The notes under the pieces are model-generated. The model did no database searches and was not told the origin of the DNA. It worked only from the letters and a program-made list of their open reading frames with translations. Below, piece by piece: positions 14,491-23,736 of a DNA stretch of 48,419 bases (position 1 is its first letter; every line of letters starts with the position of its first letter). The stretch comes from Deltaproteobacteria bacterium (lineage in GTDB: Bacteria > Desulfobacterota > Binatia > UBA12015): NCBI GenBank assembly GCA_016874795.1, contig VGTG01000022.1, forward strand, positions 1 to 48,419. Reading direction: 5' to 3'. Position numbers and translations under genes: made by a program.

Positions 14491-16428
14491 ATGCTGGATC
14501 GGGCAGGCAGGGCGGCGCGCAGCGCCGTCGCGGTGCTGCTCCTCGCGGTCGCCGTCTCGCCGCTCGATCAAGCGCCGAGCGCCGCTGCGGAGGAGGCTCG
14601 TCCGCGCACCGTCCGCCTGAAGGACTTCGACAACCGCGGCCCCTGGCGGCTCGAGTCGCTCGAGATCGACGGCCTGCCGTGGTGGCAGGCGTGGACGCTG
14701 AGCTCCTCCCTGCAGACGCAGGAGCGTCCGATCTGGAAGTTCTGGGCCGACGATCCGCCGTTCTCCGGCAGCTACCTGCACGCGGATCTCGCGACGATCC
14801 GGTCGAACCTGGAAGGCGAGGGCTACTACGAGGCGCGCGTCGACGAGCGCATCGAGATCCTCTCGCGCCCGAAGAAGAGCGAGAAGCCGGACGGCGAGCC
14901 GACCCCCGGCACCGTGGCGGTCCGCATCCGCGTACGCCGCGGCGAGCCGGTGCTCGTGTGTAGCCTGTACATCGATCTCGAGTCGGTGACGATCTCGAGC
15001 GCGGCGAGCGGCGAGATCCGGAAGAGGTTTCCGCTCGCCGTCGGCGAGCCGTTTCGCCGCACGGACTACCAGGAAGCCGCTTCGCGCTACGCCGACTACC
15101 TCGCGGACCACGGTTACCCGGAGGCTCGCGTCCAGCGACACGCGCGGGTCGAGGTGCGCGATCGCTGCGCGGAGGTCGCCTTCGGGCTCGAGGCGGGCGG
15201 CTACGGCGTCTTCGGATCCACGAAGATCAAGGGGTTGAAGGACGTCGAAAAGGACGTCGTGCAGCGCGAGATCGCCTACGCGCCCGGCGAGCAGTTCGAC
15301 CAGCGGAAGCTCGACGAGACGCGCACGCGGCTCCAGGCGACGCGTCTCTTCTCCGTCGTCCGCATCGAGAAGAAGGAGCGGACGGCCGAGGGCGCGGTGC
15401 CGATCGAGCTCGAGCTGAGCGAGGGGCCGCAGAACGAGATCCGTCTCGGGATCGGCTACGGCACCTTCGACGGCGTGCGCGGCCTCGCTTCGTGGTGGAA
15501 CTACGACTTCCTCGGCGACAACCGCCGGCTCGGGTTCTCGGGGAAGATCTCGCAGATCAACCGCGCGCTCGAGGCCTCGCTGATCCAGCCGCACTTCCCG
15601 CGGTTGCGCGACCGCGGCTCCCTCGTCTTCACGCTCGGCCAGCAGGACGAGTCGACCTACGTCGACTTCGGCTTCGTCATGACGCCGAAGATCGATTGGT
15701 GGATCAACGAGCACCTCACCGCGACGACATACTTCTCGTTCCGCTACGACACGCTCTCGAACGTGACCGAGCAGACGGTCCTGGCGCTCGGGCCGCCCGA
15801 CCAGTTCCAGGTCGCGGGCTTCACGAACGGCATCGGCGCGGGCATCCGCTGGACCGGCTTCGACGATCCGGCGAACCCGATCCGCGGCATCGGCGTCGCC
15901 GCGGCGGCGGAGGTCGCCGGCGGCCCGCTCGGCGGCGATTTCGATCACTTCCGCCTGATCGGTCAAGCAGCATATTACCAGCCGCTCGACTGGCAGGAGC
16001 TGGTTCTCTTTCTCGGCCTTCGCGCGGGGACGATCGTCCCCTGGGACGACACGCCGCAGGTGCCGCTCTGGGCGCGGCTCTACGCCGGCGGCAACGCTGC
16101 GTTCCCGGTACGCGGCTACGGCCGTCGCCGCGTCGGGCCGCTCTCGGCTTCGAACGACCCGCTCGGCGGGCGAACGGCCGTCGTCGGCACGGCGGAGCTC
16201 CTCTATCCTCTCTTCGGACCCGTCGTCGGACTCGCGTTCCTCGACGCGGGCGACGTCGAGCTCGAGGCCTGGACGGTTCGTCCCGAGAACGTGCAGAAGG
16301 GTGTCGGCGTCGGGGTTCGGGCGGTGACGCCGGTCGGTCCGATCGAGGTGGACTTCGGCTTCGGCCTCGACCGCGCTCCGGGCGACTCGATCTTCCAGGT
16401 GCAGCTCACGATCGGACCGCAGTTCTGA
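14491..16428 (+). CDS. tamA: TamA-like Omp85-family outer-membrane assembly protein
   Basis: This ~645-residue protein has a signal peptide (hydrophobic stretch at about 12-24, small residues before the A-A-A-E-E-A at about 31-36). Several POTRA-like domains follow to about residue 310, then a beta-barrel that ends in Phe, as expected for Omp85 proteins recognised by BAM. The L-S-E-G-P segment and G-Y-G-x-F-D-G-V-R-G strand are typical of the TamA/BamA barrel entry. The barrel motif V-R-G-Y-G occurs near residue 544. TamA works with TamB in inserting outer-membrane proteins or moving lipids. The ATG at 14491 starts at the signal peptide. tamB begins 16 nt after the stop, which identifies this copy as TamA rather than BamA. 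Confidence 0.9.
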   Translation: MLDRAGRAARSAVAVLLLAVAVSPLDQAPSAAAEEARPRTVRLKDFDNRGPWRLESLEIDGLPWWQAWTLSSSLQTQERPIWKFWADDPPFSGSYLHADLATIRSNLEGEGYYEARVDERIEILSRPKKSEKPDGEPTPGTVAVRIRVRRGEPVLVCSLYIDLESVTISSAASGEIRKRFPLAVGEPFRRTDYQEAASRYADYLADHGYPEARVQRHARVEVRDRCAEVAFGLEAGGYGVFGSTKIKGLKDVEKDVVQREIAYAPGEQFDQRKLDETRTRLQATRLFSVVRIEKKERTAEGAVPIELELSEGPQNEIRLGIGYGTFDGVRGLASWWNYDFLGDNRRLGFSGKISQINRALEASLIQPHFPRLRDRGSLVFTLGQQDESTYVDFGFVMTPKIDWWINEHLTATTYFSFRYDTLSNVTEQTVLALGPPDQFQVAGFTNGIGAGIRWTGFDDPANPIRGIGVAAAAEVAGGPLGGDFDHFRLIGQAAYYQPLDWQELVLFLGLRAGTIVPWDDTPQVPLWARLYAGGNAAFPVRGYGRRRVGPLSASNDPLGGRTAVVGTAELLYPLFGPVVGLAFLDAGDVELEAWTVRPENVQKGVGVGVRAVTPVGPIEVDFGFGLDRAPGDSIFQVQLTIGPQF

Positions 16429-16444
16429 GGCTCCGGGGATTCGC

Positions 16445-19400
16445 ATGCGACGCGCCGTCAAATGGATCCTTCTCTCGCTCGCCGGAATCGTCGGGCTCGC
16501 GGCGGTGCTCGTCGCGGTGCTCCTCTTCGTCGCGTCGCTTCCGACGACGCGGCCGTGGATTCGCGACCAGCTCGTCGGATTGGTCGTCGGTCTCTTCGGC
16601 GGAGATCCGGTCGCCATCGAGTCGATTCCCGTCCTCGAGCCGACGCGCATCACGCTGCAGGGCGTGCGCGTCGGTGGCGACGAGCCGAAGCTGCAGATCG
16701 AATCGCTCTCGCTCCACGTCTCGATCCAAGGATGGGTGCCGCCGCGCGTGCAGGTGCAGATCGAGATCGACGATCCCACCCTGGCGCTCGCGCGCGACGA
16801 GGCGGGGGAATGGAACGTCGCGCACTGGGGCGTCGCTTCCGACACGCCGGCGGATCCGGATACACCGCTCCTTCCCGCATGGCTCACGCAGGCGGACGTC
16901 GTGCTGCACGACGGCCGCATCGCGGTCGCCGGCGTCGCGCCCGAGCCGCTCCGTCTCTCGTCGGTCGAGCTGCAGGGGCGCGTCCGCCAGGATCTCCTCG
17001 AGGACGCGATCGCCGAGATCGATTCGCTCCACGCGGCGCTCGGCGAAGCCTCGCATCTCCGCGCGCGCGGGACGTACGAGCTCGAGGGAGACGAGGCGAT
17101 CGATCTCGCGATCGAGACCGACCCGCTCGCACCGGCGGACCTCGCCGGGCTCGCAGCGGTCCTGCGCGACGAAGCTCTCGTGAAGGCGGATCTCCGGGTC
17201 ACGGGCAACACGGCGAGTCCGGACGCGTCCTTCGCGATCGACGTCGCGGGCGCGAAGCTCTCTGGCGCGGGCCGCATGGAGCCGATCGACGACGAGCGCT
17301 CGCTCGTCTCCGCCGACGCCTCCTTCGAAGGTCTCGATCTGACGGCGCTCCTCGCGGACGGACCGCCCGTGCGCGCGACGGGCGACGCGAGCGTCCGCCT
17401 CGAGATCGGCGGCCCCGCACCCGCGATCGAGGAGGCGAAGATCCATCTCGCGTCCGCGGAGGCCTTCGCGGTCGCGATCGAGTCGGCGACGGCCAGGGCG
17501 CTGCGCGAGGCGGGCTCGGACGTGCTGAAGCTCGAGGTGCAAGCCGCCGGTCCGAACCAGGCGCTCGCCGTGAACGCGACGGGAACCTATGGCTTGACGA
17601 CGCCTCAGGCCCTCTCCGCGGAGGGAACGTTCGCGATGCACGACCCGGGCGCGCTGCCGCCCGAGCTTCGGGAGACGTTCGCGGGAACGACGCTCGATGC
17701 GACCTTCTCGGCGCAGGTCGCGGACACCGCGGCGGAGTCGCCGACGGGAAGCCTGCGCGTCGAGCTCGCGCCGGGCCAGCTCCGCAACATCCCGGTGAAG
17801 GGAGCGATCGTCGAGGCCGCGCTCGAGCCGGATCTCCTCCGCGTCGATCGCTTCTGGGTCGGCGCCGATCGCACCGATCTCGAGGGCTTCGCGTGGGCGC
17901 AGCTCGGCGGTGATCCGGCGGCGCGCTGGGTCGGTGGCCGGCTGCGCGGTCCGTTGAGCCTTTCGCTCGTCAGCACCGCGTACGGCGTGATCGATACGGA
18001 CGTGACGCTCTGGGGGCGAACGGAGGCCGTCGGCCTCGCGGCCTTCGTGCAGAGCAAGGGGCCGGTCGAGCTGCCGGGCGCGATCGGAACGTTCTCCGGC
18101 TCGCTCGACGCGGAGAACGTCGGCGAGTCGAGCGGCACGGCGCAGGTGTCCGTCAGCGGGCGCTTCGAGCCGTCCGCTTCTCTCGCCGAGGTCCTCGGCG
18201 CGGAGGAGCGCTCGACGAAGATCGAGCTCGGCTGGGATCGGAAGCGCTCCGGCGAGCGCACGACCGATCGCGTCGATCTCGACTTCACGTATGGCGCGGA
18301 CGAGCCGGGATCCGTCTCCGTCCGCGGCGGCGCGGAGAGCACCGGCGGGACGACGCGCGTCACCGTCGACCAGCTTCGTCTTTGGCCCGTCGTCGGACCG
18401 GACTGGGAGCTCGTCCCGCCCGCGCAGGTCGCGATCCTTCCCGGGCGCGTCGACGTCGAGCGCCTGATGCTCACCGTCGGTGGGGGTGAGGTCTCCGCCC
18501 AGGGACGCTTGACGGGCGAGAAGGGCGGCAACGACCTCGGCGTCGAGATCCGCAAGATCGACCTCGCAGCTCTGTGCGACCTCTTCCTCGCGGGCGCGGA
18601 CTGCGGCGGCAACCTCGAGGCGACACTCACGGTGCGCGGCGTCGCGGCGCGGCCGGACATCACGCTCGCGCTCGACGTCGCCGGTCTCCGCGCCGCCGGT
18701 CAAGACTACGGCGCCTTCCGGCTCGACGCGCGCACGCAGGGCAACGCGCTCGCTCTGTCGGGGGGGATCACGGGCGGACCCGCGGGATCGGCTCGTCTCG
18801 AAGGGCAGCTGCCGCTCGAGGCCGGAGGTCGGACGCCCGCGCTCGCGATGGATCGCCCCATGACCGTTTCCGTGCGCGCGGACGAGCTGCAGATCGATTT
18901 TTTCGAGACGCTCGCGGGGGACGCGGTGCGGCGCCTGGACGGCAGCGCCGCGATCGCGATCGACGTCCGCGGGACGCCATCGAAGCCGCTCCTCTCGGGA
19001 GAGCTCCGGATCGCGGACCTCGTCGTCACGCCGACGGCGAGCGGCGCCACGTTCAAGGACGGGAGGGTGCACGTCGTCCTGCAGCCGGACGCGGTGATCC
19101 TCGACGAGCTCGTGCTCGACCAGGGCGCGATCACCGCGGGCGGCACGATCGCGCTCGACGCAGGCGTGCCGAAGGACGTTGCGCTCTGGGCCGCGCTGCA
19201 GGAGGCGAAGGTGGTCGACCGTCCCGACGTCACGGCAAGCGCCACGGGTCGCGTCGATCTCGACGGCGCGATCGAGGCGCTGAAACTCGAGGGCGAGCTC
19301 ACGATCGAGCCCGCGGTGATCCGTCCGACCGTCGCGGGCGGCGGCGCACAGGAGCCCGACCCGACGATCCAGGTCGTGCGTCGCATCGGCGACTCCGCGC

Positions 19401-20260
19401 CGTGGATTTCGGGCGTTCCGCCGGAGCTCGGCGGCGAGGTGACGCCGCTTCCGACGCGGCCCACAGCCGCGCCCGCGCGCGCGGCGGGCGAGCTGCCGAC
19501 GATGTTCCAGAACCTCGAGATGCTCGTCACGGTTCGACTCGGCCAGCACGTGCGCGTCGAGCGCTACGACGCGAACCTGCGTCTGAACGGAGAGGTGTAT
19601 CTCAGCAAGAAGCCCGCGGACGTGCTGCGCATCAACGGTGGGATCGACGGGCGTCGCGGCTGGTACATCTTCCAGGGGCGTCGCTTCGAGATCAACTTCG
19701 CGTACGTCACGTTCAGCGGCGAGGTCCCCCTCGATCCGTACCTGAACGTCGAGGCGCAGTATCGGACGAACGACTACCTCGTCGAGATTCGCGTCAGCGG
19801 CACCGCGGCGCATCCGATCCTCGATCTCTCGAGCGAGCCGCCGCTCGACGAGAGCGACATCCTCGCGGTGATCCTCTTCGGGAAGCCGGCTTCGGAGCTG
19901 AACAACGCGCAGGGGCAGGTGCTGCAGAGCCAGGCGCTGGCGTTGCTCGCCTCGTACGTGGCGCCGGATCTGCAGCGTTCGGTTCTCGACACGTTCGGCT
20001 TGACGAGCCTGACGTTCTCGATGCCGTCGGGCGACTCGGTCGGGACCGTCGGCGTCGGGCGCTACTTCGGCGACGACCTGTTCGTCTCGGTCGCGCGCGA
20101 CTTTGGCGGGCCGACCGGAGGGACGCAGCGACAGCTCGAGGGCCTCGTCGGCTCTTCCGTGACGATCCAGTACTACTTGACGCCGCGGCTGACGCTGCAG
20201 GGCGCTTCGTCGACGGAGGGCGAGAGCACCGTGGACCTGATCTGGCAGCGGCGGTATTGA
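16445..20260 (+). CDS. tamB: TamB-family translocation/assembly module protein
   Basis: At 1271 residues this is almost exactly the usual TamB length. A single N-terminal membrane anchor (about 8-30) is followed by a very long periplasmic stretch of repeating beta-strands, expected to form the hydrophobic taco-like groove of the AsmA/TamB superfamily. The C-terminal TamB (DUF490) domain, with G-W-Y-I-F-Q-G-R-R-F near 1075-1084 and P-P-L-D-E-S-D-I-L-A-V-I-L-F-G-K near 1135-1150, contacts TamA. It ends V-D-L-I-W-Q-R-R-Y. The start has C-C-G-G-G-G-A upstream. tamA and tamB form an operon, perhaps continuing into the VOC gene 5 nt downstream. Confidence 0.95.
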   Translation: MRRAVKWILLSLAGIVGLAAVLVAVLLFVASLPTTRPWIRDQLVGLVVGLFGGDPVAIESIPVLEPTRITLQGVRVGGDEPKLQIESLSLHVSIQGWVPPRVQVQIEIDDPTLALARDEAGEWNVAHWGVASDTPADPDTPLLPAWLTQADVVLHDGRIAVAGVAPEPLRLSSVELQGRVRQDLLEDAIAEIDSLHAALGEASHLRARGTYELEGDEAIDLAIETDPLAPADLAGLAAVLRDEALVKADLRVTGNTASPDASFAIDVAGAKLSGAGRMEPIDDERSLVSADASFEGLDLTALLADGPPVRATGDASVRLEIGGPAPAIEEAKIHLASAEAFAVAIESATARALREAGSDVLKLEVQAAGPNQALAVNATGTYGLTTPQALSAEGTFAMHDPGALPPELRETFAGTTLDATFSAQVADTAAESPTGSLRVELAPGQLRNIPVKGAIVEAALEPDLLRVDRFWVGADRTDLEGFAWAQLGGDPAARWVGGRLRGPLSLSLVSTAYGVIDTDVTLWGRTEAVGLAAFVQSKGPVELPGAIGTFSGSLDAENVGESSGTAQVSVSGRFEPSASLAEVLGAEERSTKIELGWDRKRSGERTTDRVDLDFTYGADEPGSVSVRGGAESTGGTTRVTVDQLRLWPVVGPDWELVPPAQVAILPGRVDVERLMLTVGGGEVSAQGRLTGEKGGNDLGVEIRKIDLAALCDLFLAGADCGGNLEATLTVRGVAARPDITLALDVAGLRAAGQDYGAFRLDARTQGNALALSGGITGGPAGSARLEGQLPLEAGGRTPALAMDRPMTVSVRADELQIDFFETLAGDAVRRLDGSAAIAIDVRGTPSKPLLSGELRIADLVVTPTASGATFKDGRVHVVLQPDAVILDELVLDQGAITAGGTIALDAGVPKDVALWAALQEAKVVDRPDVTASATGRVDLDGAIEALKLEGELTIEPAVIRPTVAGGGAQEPDPTIQVVRRIGDSAPWISGVPPELGGEVTPLPTRPTAAPARAAGELPTMFQNLEMLVTVRLGQHVRVERYDANLRLNGEVYLSKKPADVLRINGGIDGRRGWYIFQGRRFEINFAYVTFSGEVPLDPYLNVEAQYRTNDYLVEIRVSGTAAHPILDLSSEPPLDESDILAVILFGKPASELNNAQGQVLQSQALALLASYVAPDLQRSVLDTFGLTSLTFSMPSGDSVGTVGVGRYFGDDLFVSVARDFGGPTGGTQRQLEGLVGSSVTIQYYLTPRLTLQGASSTEGESTVDLIWQRRY

Positions 20261-20265
20261 GGCCC

Positions 20266-20709
20266 ATGGCTGCGGTTACGCAAGTCGATCACCTCGGGAT
20301 CTACGTGACGGACCTCGAAGCCGCGGTCCGCTTCTGGCGGGACGTCGTCGGCCTCGAGTGCGGCGAGATCGAGAGCCACCCCGAGAGCCAGCTGCGTCTC
20401 GCGCACGTCGTGGTGAACGGCGTCGAGCTCGAGCTGATCGAGGCGCCGATCGAGAAGACGCAGCTCCGGCACATGCCGCACCCGGCGGCGGGGCTGTACC
20501 ACGTCGGTCTTCGGACCGACGACCTTCCTGGAACGGTCGAGCGGCTTCGTGCGGCGGGGGTGCGGATGCTCGACGAGGTTCCCCGTGAGGGGGCGGGGAT
20601 GAGGGTGCAGTTCACGGCGCCGGAAGGGCCGGGGCAGGGGGTGATGATCGAGGTGGTGGAGAGGTTGCGGCCTGGGCCGGCGGATGAGGCGTTGCGGCGG
20701 AAGCGGTAG
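20266..20709 (+). CDS. VOC-family protein, methylmalonyl-CoA epimerase-like
   Basis: This 147-residue protein has the vicinal-oxygen-chelate fold. It opens V-D-H-L-G-I-Y-V-T-D-L, the usual start of methylmalonyl-CoA epimerases, with His in position to bind metal. A second His lies in G-L-Y-H-V-G-L-R and a C-terminal Glu in G-V-M-I-E-V-V-E. Epimerases convert (S)- to (R)-methylmalonyl-CoA, which would fit propionyl-CoA metabolism in this fatty-acid-oxidising organism. A glyoxalase or dioxygenase-like role cannot be excluded. No mutase gene is nearby. It begins 5 nt after tamB, so it is probably expressed with it. Confidence 0.8.
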   Translation: MAAVTQVDHLGIYVTDLEAAVRFWRDVVGLECGEIESHPESQLRLAHVVVNGVELELIEAPIEKTQLRHMPHPAAGLYHVGLRTDDLPGTVERLRAAGVRMLDEVPREGAGMRVQFTAPEGPGQGVMIEVVERLRPGPADEALRRKR

Positions 20710-20917
20710 CCCGGTTTGTATTGACGCGGCGACTTCTGCGGATTCAGGATGGCGGGGAAGGGGGCGGGGGTCGGCGGGTTTCGTGTGATCTTGTGCTCGC
20801 ACGCTTCGCTCGGCGCGTTTTCGGAGATCGTTTCGATCAAGACCTAGTGTGGTGGTCTTTCCAGGTGTCTCGATTTCGAACATCGCCCTTATCAAGGGAG
20901 TTTTTCGGAAATTTTTA
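20710..20917. other. Gene-free leader upstream of the transposase gene, less G+C-rich than its surroundings
   Basis: There is no plausible gene. The part near 20860-20917 is visibly more A+T-rich than the rest of the window. A small hairpin (AAGACC at 20839-20844 with GGTCTT at 20854-20859) is present. Together with the consensus promoter next to it, this looks like sequence that arrived with the transposase gene. Confidence 0.4.
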
Positions 20918-20946
20918 TTGACATTTGGCCGAACTTGCGGTAGAGT
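20918..20946 (+). promoter_or_regulatory. Consensus sigma-70 promoter of the RAYT transposase gene
   Basis: A perfect -35 box TTGACA (20918-20923) is followed by a 17-bp spacer and the -10 box TAGAGT (20941-20946). Transcription should start near 20953, which coincides with a GTG codon in the transposase frame, so the mRNA is likely leaderless or nearly so. Confidence 0.8.
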
Positions 20947-20952
20947 TCTTTC

Positions 20953-21663
20953 GTGCCCGCGCGATTCCGCATGTCGGATCCGCAGCTCTCGTTCGAGGAT
21001 CTTCGCATTCGACGCTGGGGCGGCCGCAGAAGCGGAACGGGTCGACCACGCATGGTGCATTCCCGCGTCGCGCACCGCTCGCGTCGTCCCTTCGGTGCGG
21101 CGATTCAGGCGCACGTGACGGTGCGGTTGCACCGTGGTCTTCCGAGCCTTCGGTCCAAGCGACTCGTGCGCGAGCTCCGGCGTAGCCTGCGTGCCGTTCG
21201 CGAGCGCGAAGGGGAGTTCCGGGTCCTCCATTACGCCTTGCAACGCGACCACGCTCACCTGATCGTCGAGGCGAGTGATCGCGGCGCGCTCGCGAGCGGA
21301 ATGAAGGCCGTCGGGGCGCGGCTCGCGCGTGCCGTGAACCGCGTGTTCGAGCGTTCTGGTCCCGTGCTGGACGGGCGCTATCACCTTCGGCCCCTGCGAA
21401 CACCGCGCGAAGTGCGGCGCGCGCTCGCCTACGTCCTTCTCAACGTTCGTCACCACTGGTGGCGGCGGTGTGGCGCGGTCCCGCCGCCGCGGATCGACGC
21501 GGCATCCTCTGGGCGCTGGTTTGTGGGCTGGTCGGCCCTGCCCCCCGGTCACGAAGCATGCGGAGAGGCGGAAGTTTCTTCTGCACGAACATGGCTCGTT
21601 CGCGTCGGTTGGCAACGCCACGGCTTGATCGACCCGCGAGAGATATCTGGGAGCCGAAGGTGA
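20953..21663 (+). CDS. REP-associated tyrosine transposase (RAYT), IS200/IS605 Y1-transposase superfamily
   Basis: This is a ~236-residue HUH single-strand transposase. The H-A-H-L-I-V-E motif (His100, His102) binds the metal. Downstream is the RAYT-typical G-P-V-L-D-G-R-Y-H-L-R-P-L-R-T-P-x-E segment, then A-L-A-Y-V-L-L-N-V-R-H-H, where Tyr160 is the probable nucleophile. Around residue 47 is the usual core start (P-F-G-A-A-I-Q-A-H-V-T-V-R). RAYTs are usually domesticated single-copy enzymes linked to palindromic REP sequences rather than full insertion sequences; no IS ends are apparent here. The start is either the GTG at 20953 (leaderless) or the ATG at 20971; neither has a Shine-Dalgarno. 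The 3' end faces the sulfatase-like gene with an 18-nt gap. Confidence 0.88.
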   Translation: MPARFRMSDPQLSFEDLRIRRWGGRRSGTGRPRMVHSRVAHRSRRPFGAAIQAHVTVRLHRGLPSLRSKRLVRELRRSLRAVREREGEFRVLHYALQRDHAHLIVEASDRGALASGMKAVGARLARAVNRVFERSGPVLDGRYHLRPLRTPREVRRALAYVLLNVRHHWWRRCGAVPPPRIDAASSGRWFVGWSALPPGHEACGEAEVSSARTWLVRVGWQRHGLIDPREISGSRR

Positions 21664-21681
21664 CGCCAAAGCGACCCGCGC

Positions 21682-23736
21682 TCACTCCGTGTAGCCGAGC
21701 GCCTTCAGCTTCTCCTGGGTGCGCGGGTCGAGCTTTCGCTCCGTCGGGCCGCCGCCCGCGGCGTCCATGCTCCGGTAGATCGACAGGAGCTCGCGACCCT
21801 TCGCGCGGAGCTCGGGGTCGTCGAGGTTCCTGGTCTCGCCGGGGTCCGCCTCGAGATCGTAGATCTCCGTCGGCTCCGCGACGTGCTCGCGGCCGATCCA
21901 CTTGTAGCGCTCCGTTCGGGCCGAGAAGATCCGGCCCTCCGCGCTCTTGTACGCGGGACCTTCCGCGAAGCGCGCCGCGCTCGGCGCGTGCGAGGATTCG
22001 CCGCGGAGAAGCGGCGCCAGGCTCTCGCCCTGCAGGCCGGGCACGGGAGGCAGCGACAGCAGGTCCAGCAGCGTCGGTGCGAGATCGACGAGGGACGTCT
22101 GCGCTTCGATGACGCGACCCGCCGGGACGAGGCCCGGCGCCCAGACGACCAGCGGCACGCGCAGCACCTCCTCGTACACACCGCGCGAATGGCCGACGGA
22201 GCCGTGCTCGCCGAACTCCTCGCCGTGATCGGCGGTCACCACGACGATCGTGTCCTCCGCGAGACCCAGGCGCTCGATCTCGCGGAACACGCCCGCGAGC
22301 ACCGCATCCGTGTAGCGCACCTCGCCCGCGTAGCGGCCCCGCTGCGCCGCGACCTGCGGCTTCTCCCCCGGGCGCGAAGGCACCGTGATCACGTCGTACT
22401 CCGGCGGCGGCTCGTACGGCGTATGCACCTGGTACGTGTGCAGGAACAGGAACACCTTCTCGTTGCGATGGCGGCGTAGCCAGCGGAGCCCGCGGTCGAA
22501 CGTCACGCCCGCGTCGCCGCGGGTGTCCCACATGCTCAGGCCCTTGTTCTCGTAGTAGTCGTCGAAGCCGCGCTCGAAGCCGGCCTCCGCCGCGAGCATC
22601 CCGTTCTCGGTGAACGCAGCCGTCTCGAAGCGCTTCGCCGAGAGCATCTCGCCGAGCGTCGGAATCGTCTTCCGTAGAACGTGCTTCGCGTGCAGCACCT
22701 TGTGCACCGCGGGATACGAGCTCGTGAACAGGCTCATGTGCGAGGCCGTCGTCGACGGGTACGGCGCGAGCGCCTGCACGAAGCTCGCGCCCTCCGCCGC
22801 GCGCGCCTCCAGGTTCGGCATCAGACGGTGCCCCTCGACGGGCGCACCGACGTGGTCGGCCCGCATCGTGTCGAGGGAGATCAAGACCAGGTTCCGCTGG
22901 CCGTCGCGCGGCAGGGGTTGGAGGATCTGCGGATTTCCCCAGATCGGCACGCTGAACGGATGCGCCGCCGGCGCGCCCTCGTGCGCGGCTTCGTGGAGGA
23001 CTTCGGTCGAGAAGAGGAAGCGGACGCGCTCGCCGGCGAGCTCGGAAAGATCGACGCGACGATCGATCCAACCGCGTCGTGCGTCCTCGGGCCCCACCAC
23101 CGAGCGCAGCAGCACGCGCTCGCCGAGCTTTCCCTCCGCCGCGATCGTGAACACGACGGGCGCCGCGCCGATCTCCTCCGCGACCGGGTCGAGCGCGAGC
23201 CCGACGCTCAGCACGGAGCGTGGCTTCACCTCGAGCGGGCGGGTCCGATGACGTGGCGGCGTCGGAGAGATCGCTTGCGCGACCACGCGCACGCGAATCT
23301 GCGGCCGACGCACCATCTCGGGAATCGGGATCGTGAGGTTCGCGCCCGGATGATGGCCCTCGAGCAGGATCGCGGGAATGCGCTTCCACCCGTCCGCGTC
23401 GTCGCTCGAGAGGCTCGGCTCGAGCACGATCGGCCCCTCGTGAAGCACTGCGGGAAGGTTCACGAACACCGTGACCGTGTCGCCCTCCGGGAAGGGCAAG
23501 GTCGTACCGAAGATCTCCCAGCGGGCCGGGCAGCCGAGGGAGGGACGCGACTCGTCCGCGACGACGCAGCGCCCGGTCGGGACCGCGGGCTGAAGCTCCT
23601 CGACGAGGCGGCGCACCGGCTGCAGCACCGTGTCGGGCGGCTTCCGGCACGCGACGAGGCTCGCCGCGAGCAGCAGCACGAGCAGCGAACCGATCGGCGA
23701 GCCGAGCGACCGGCGAGGCGTGAAATGGAGTCGCAT
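21682..23736 (-). CDS. Sulfatase-fold (alkaline phosphatase superfamily) lipoprotein
   Basis: This 684-residue protein starts with a lipoprotein signal (hydrophobic 16-26, lipobox L-V-A-C with Cys30). About 240 residues with no recognised fold follow, then a sulfatase-type hydrolase domain from about 280. Metal-binding S-L-D-T-M-R-A-D-H is at 287-295 and T-A-D-H-G-E-E-F-G-E-H-G is further on. In place of the sulfatase C/S-x-P-x-R motif it has P-S-T-T-A-S-H-M-S-L-F-T at about 327-338, so the formylglycine Cys is replaced by Thr and the Arg by His. That points to a phosphoesterase or phosphotransferase using a Thr nucleophile rather than a true sulfatase. The ATG at 23736 fits the signal peptide. 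Confidence 0.85.
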   Translation of the reverse strand: MRLHFTPRRSLGSPIGSLLVLLLAASLVACRKPPDTVLQPVRRLVEELQPAVPTGRCVVADESRPSLGCPARWEIFGTTLPFPEGDTVTVFVNLPAVLHEGPIVLEPSLSSDDADGWKRIPAILLEGHHPGANLTIPIPEMVRRPQIRVRVVAQAISPTPPRHRTRPLEVKPRSVLSVGLALDPVAEEIGAAPVVFTIAAEGKLGERVLLRSVVGPEDARRGWIDRRVDLSELAGERVRFLFSTEVLHEAAHEGAPAAHPFSVPIWGNPQILQPLPRDGQRNLVLISLDTMRADHVGAPVEGHRLMPNLEARAAEGASFVQALAPYPSTTASHMSLFTSSYPAVHKVLHAKHVLRKTIPTLGEMLSAKRFETAAFTENGMLAAEAGFERGFDDYYENKGLSMWDTRGDAGVTFDRGLRWLRRHRNEKVFLFLHTYQVHTPYEPPPEYDVITVPSRPGEKPQVAAQRGRYAGEVRYTDAVLAGVFREIERLGLAEDTIVVVTADHGEEFGEHGSVGHSRGVYEEVLRVPLVVWAPGLVPAGRVIEAQTSLVDLAPTLLDLLSLPPVPGLQGESLAPLLRGESSHAPSAARFAEGPAYKSAEGRIFSARTERYKWIGREHVAEPTEIYDLEADPGETRNLDDPELRAKGRELLSIYRSMDAAGGGPTERKLDPRTQEKLKALGYTE

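Noticed and set aside
13468-17277. A 1269-codon reverse frame through the SDR and tamA region
   Set aside because: It runs through the inverted repeats and antisense to tamA; the sequence is low-complexity Arg/Ala and matches no family.
16406-19813. Very long open frame (1135 codons) antisense to tamB
   Set aside because: It mirrors the codon bias of tamB, is rich in Arg and Asp with no family similarity, and tamB is complete and recognisable on the other strand.
20953-21663. Complete IS200/IS605 insertion sequence
   Set aside because: No left and right end hairpins or accessory tnpB were found around the gene; the extended N-terminus and single-gene context fit a RAYT better.
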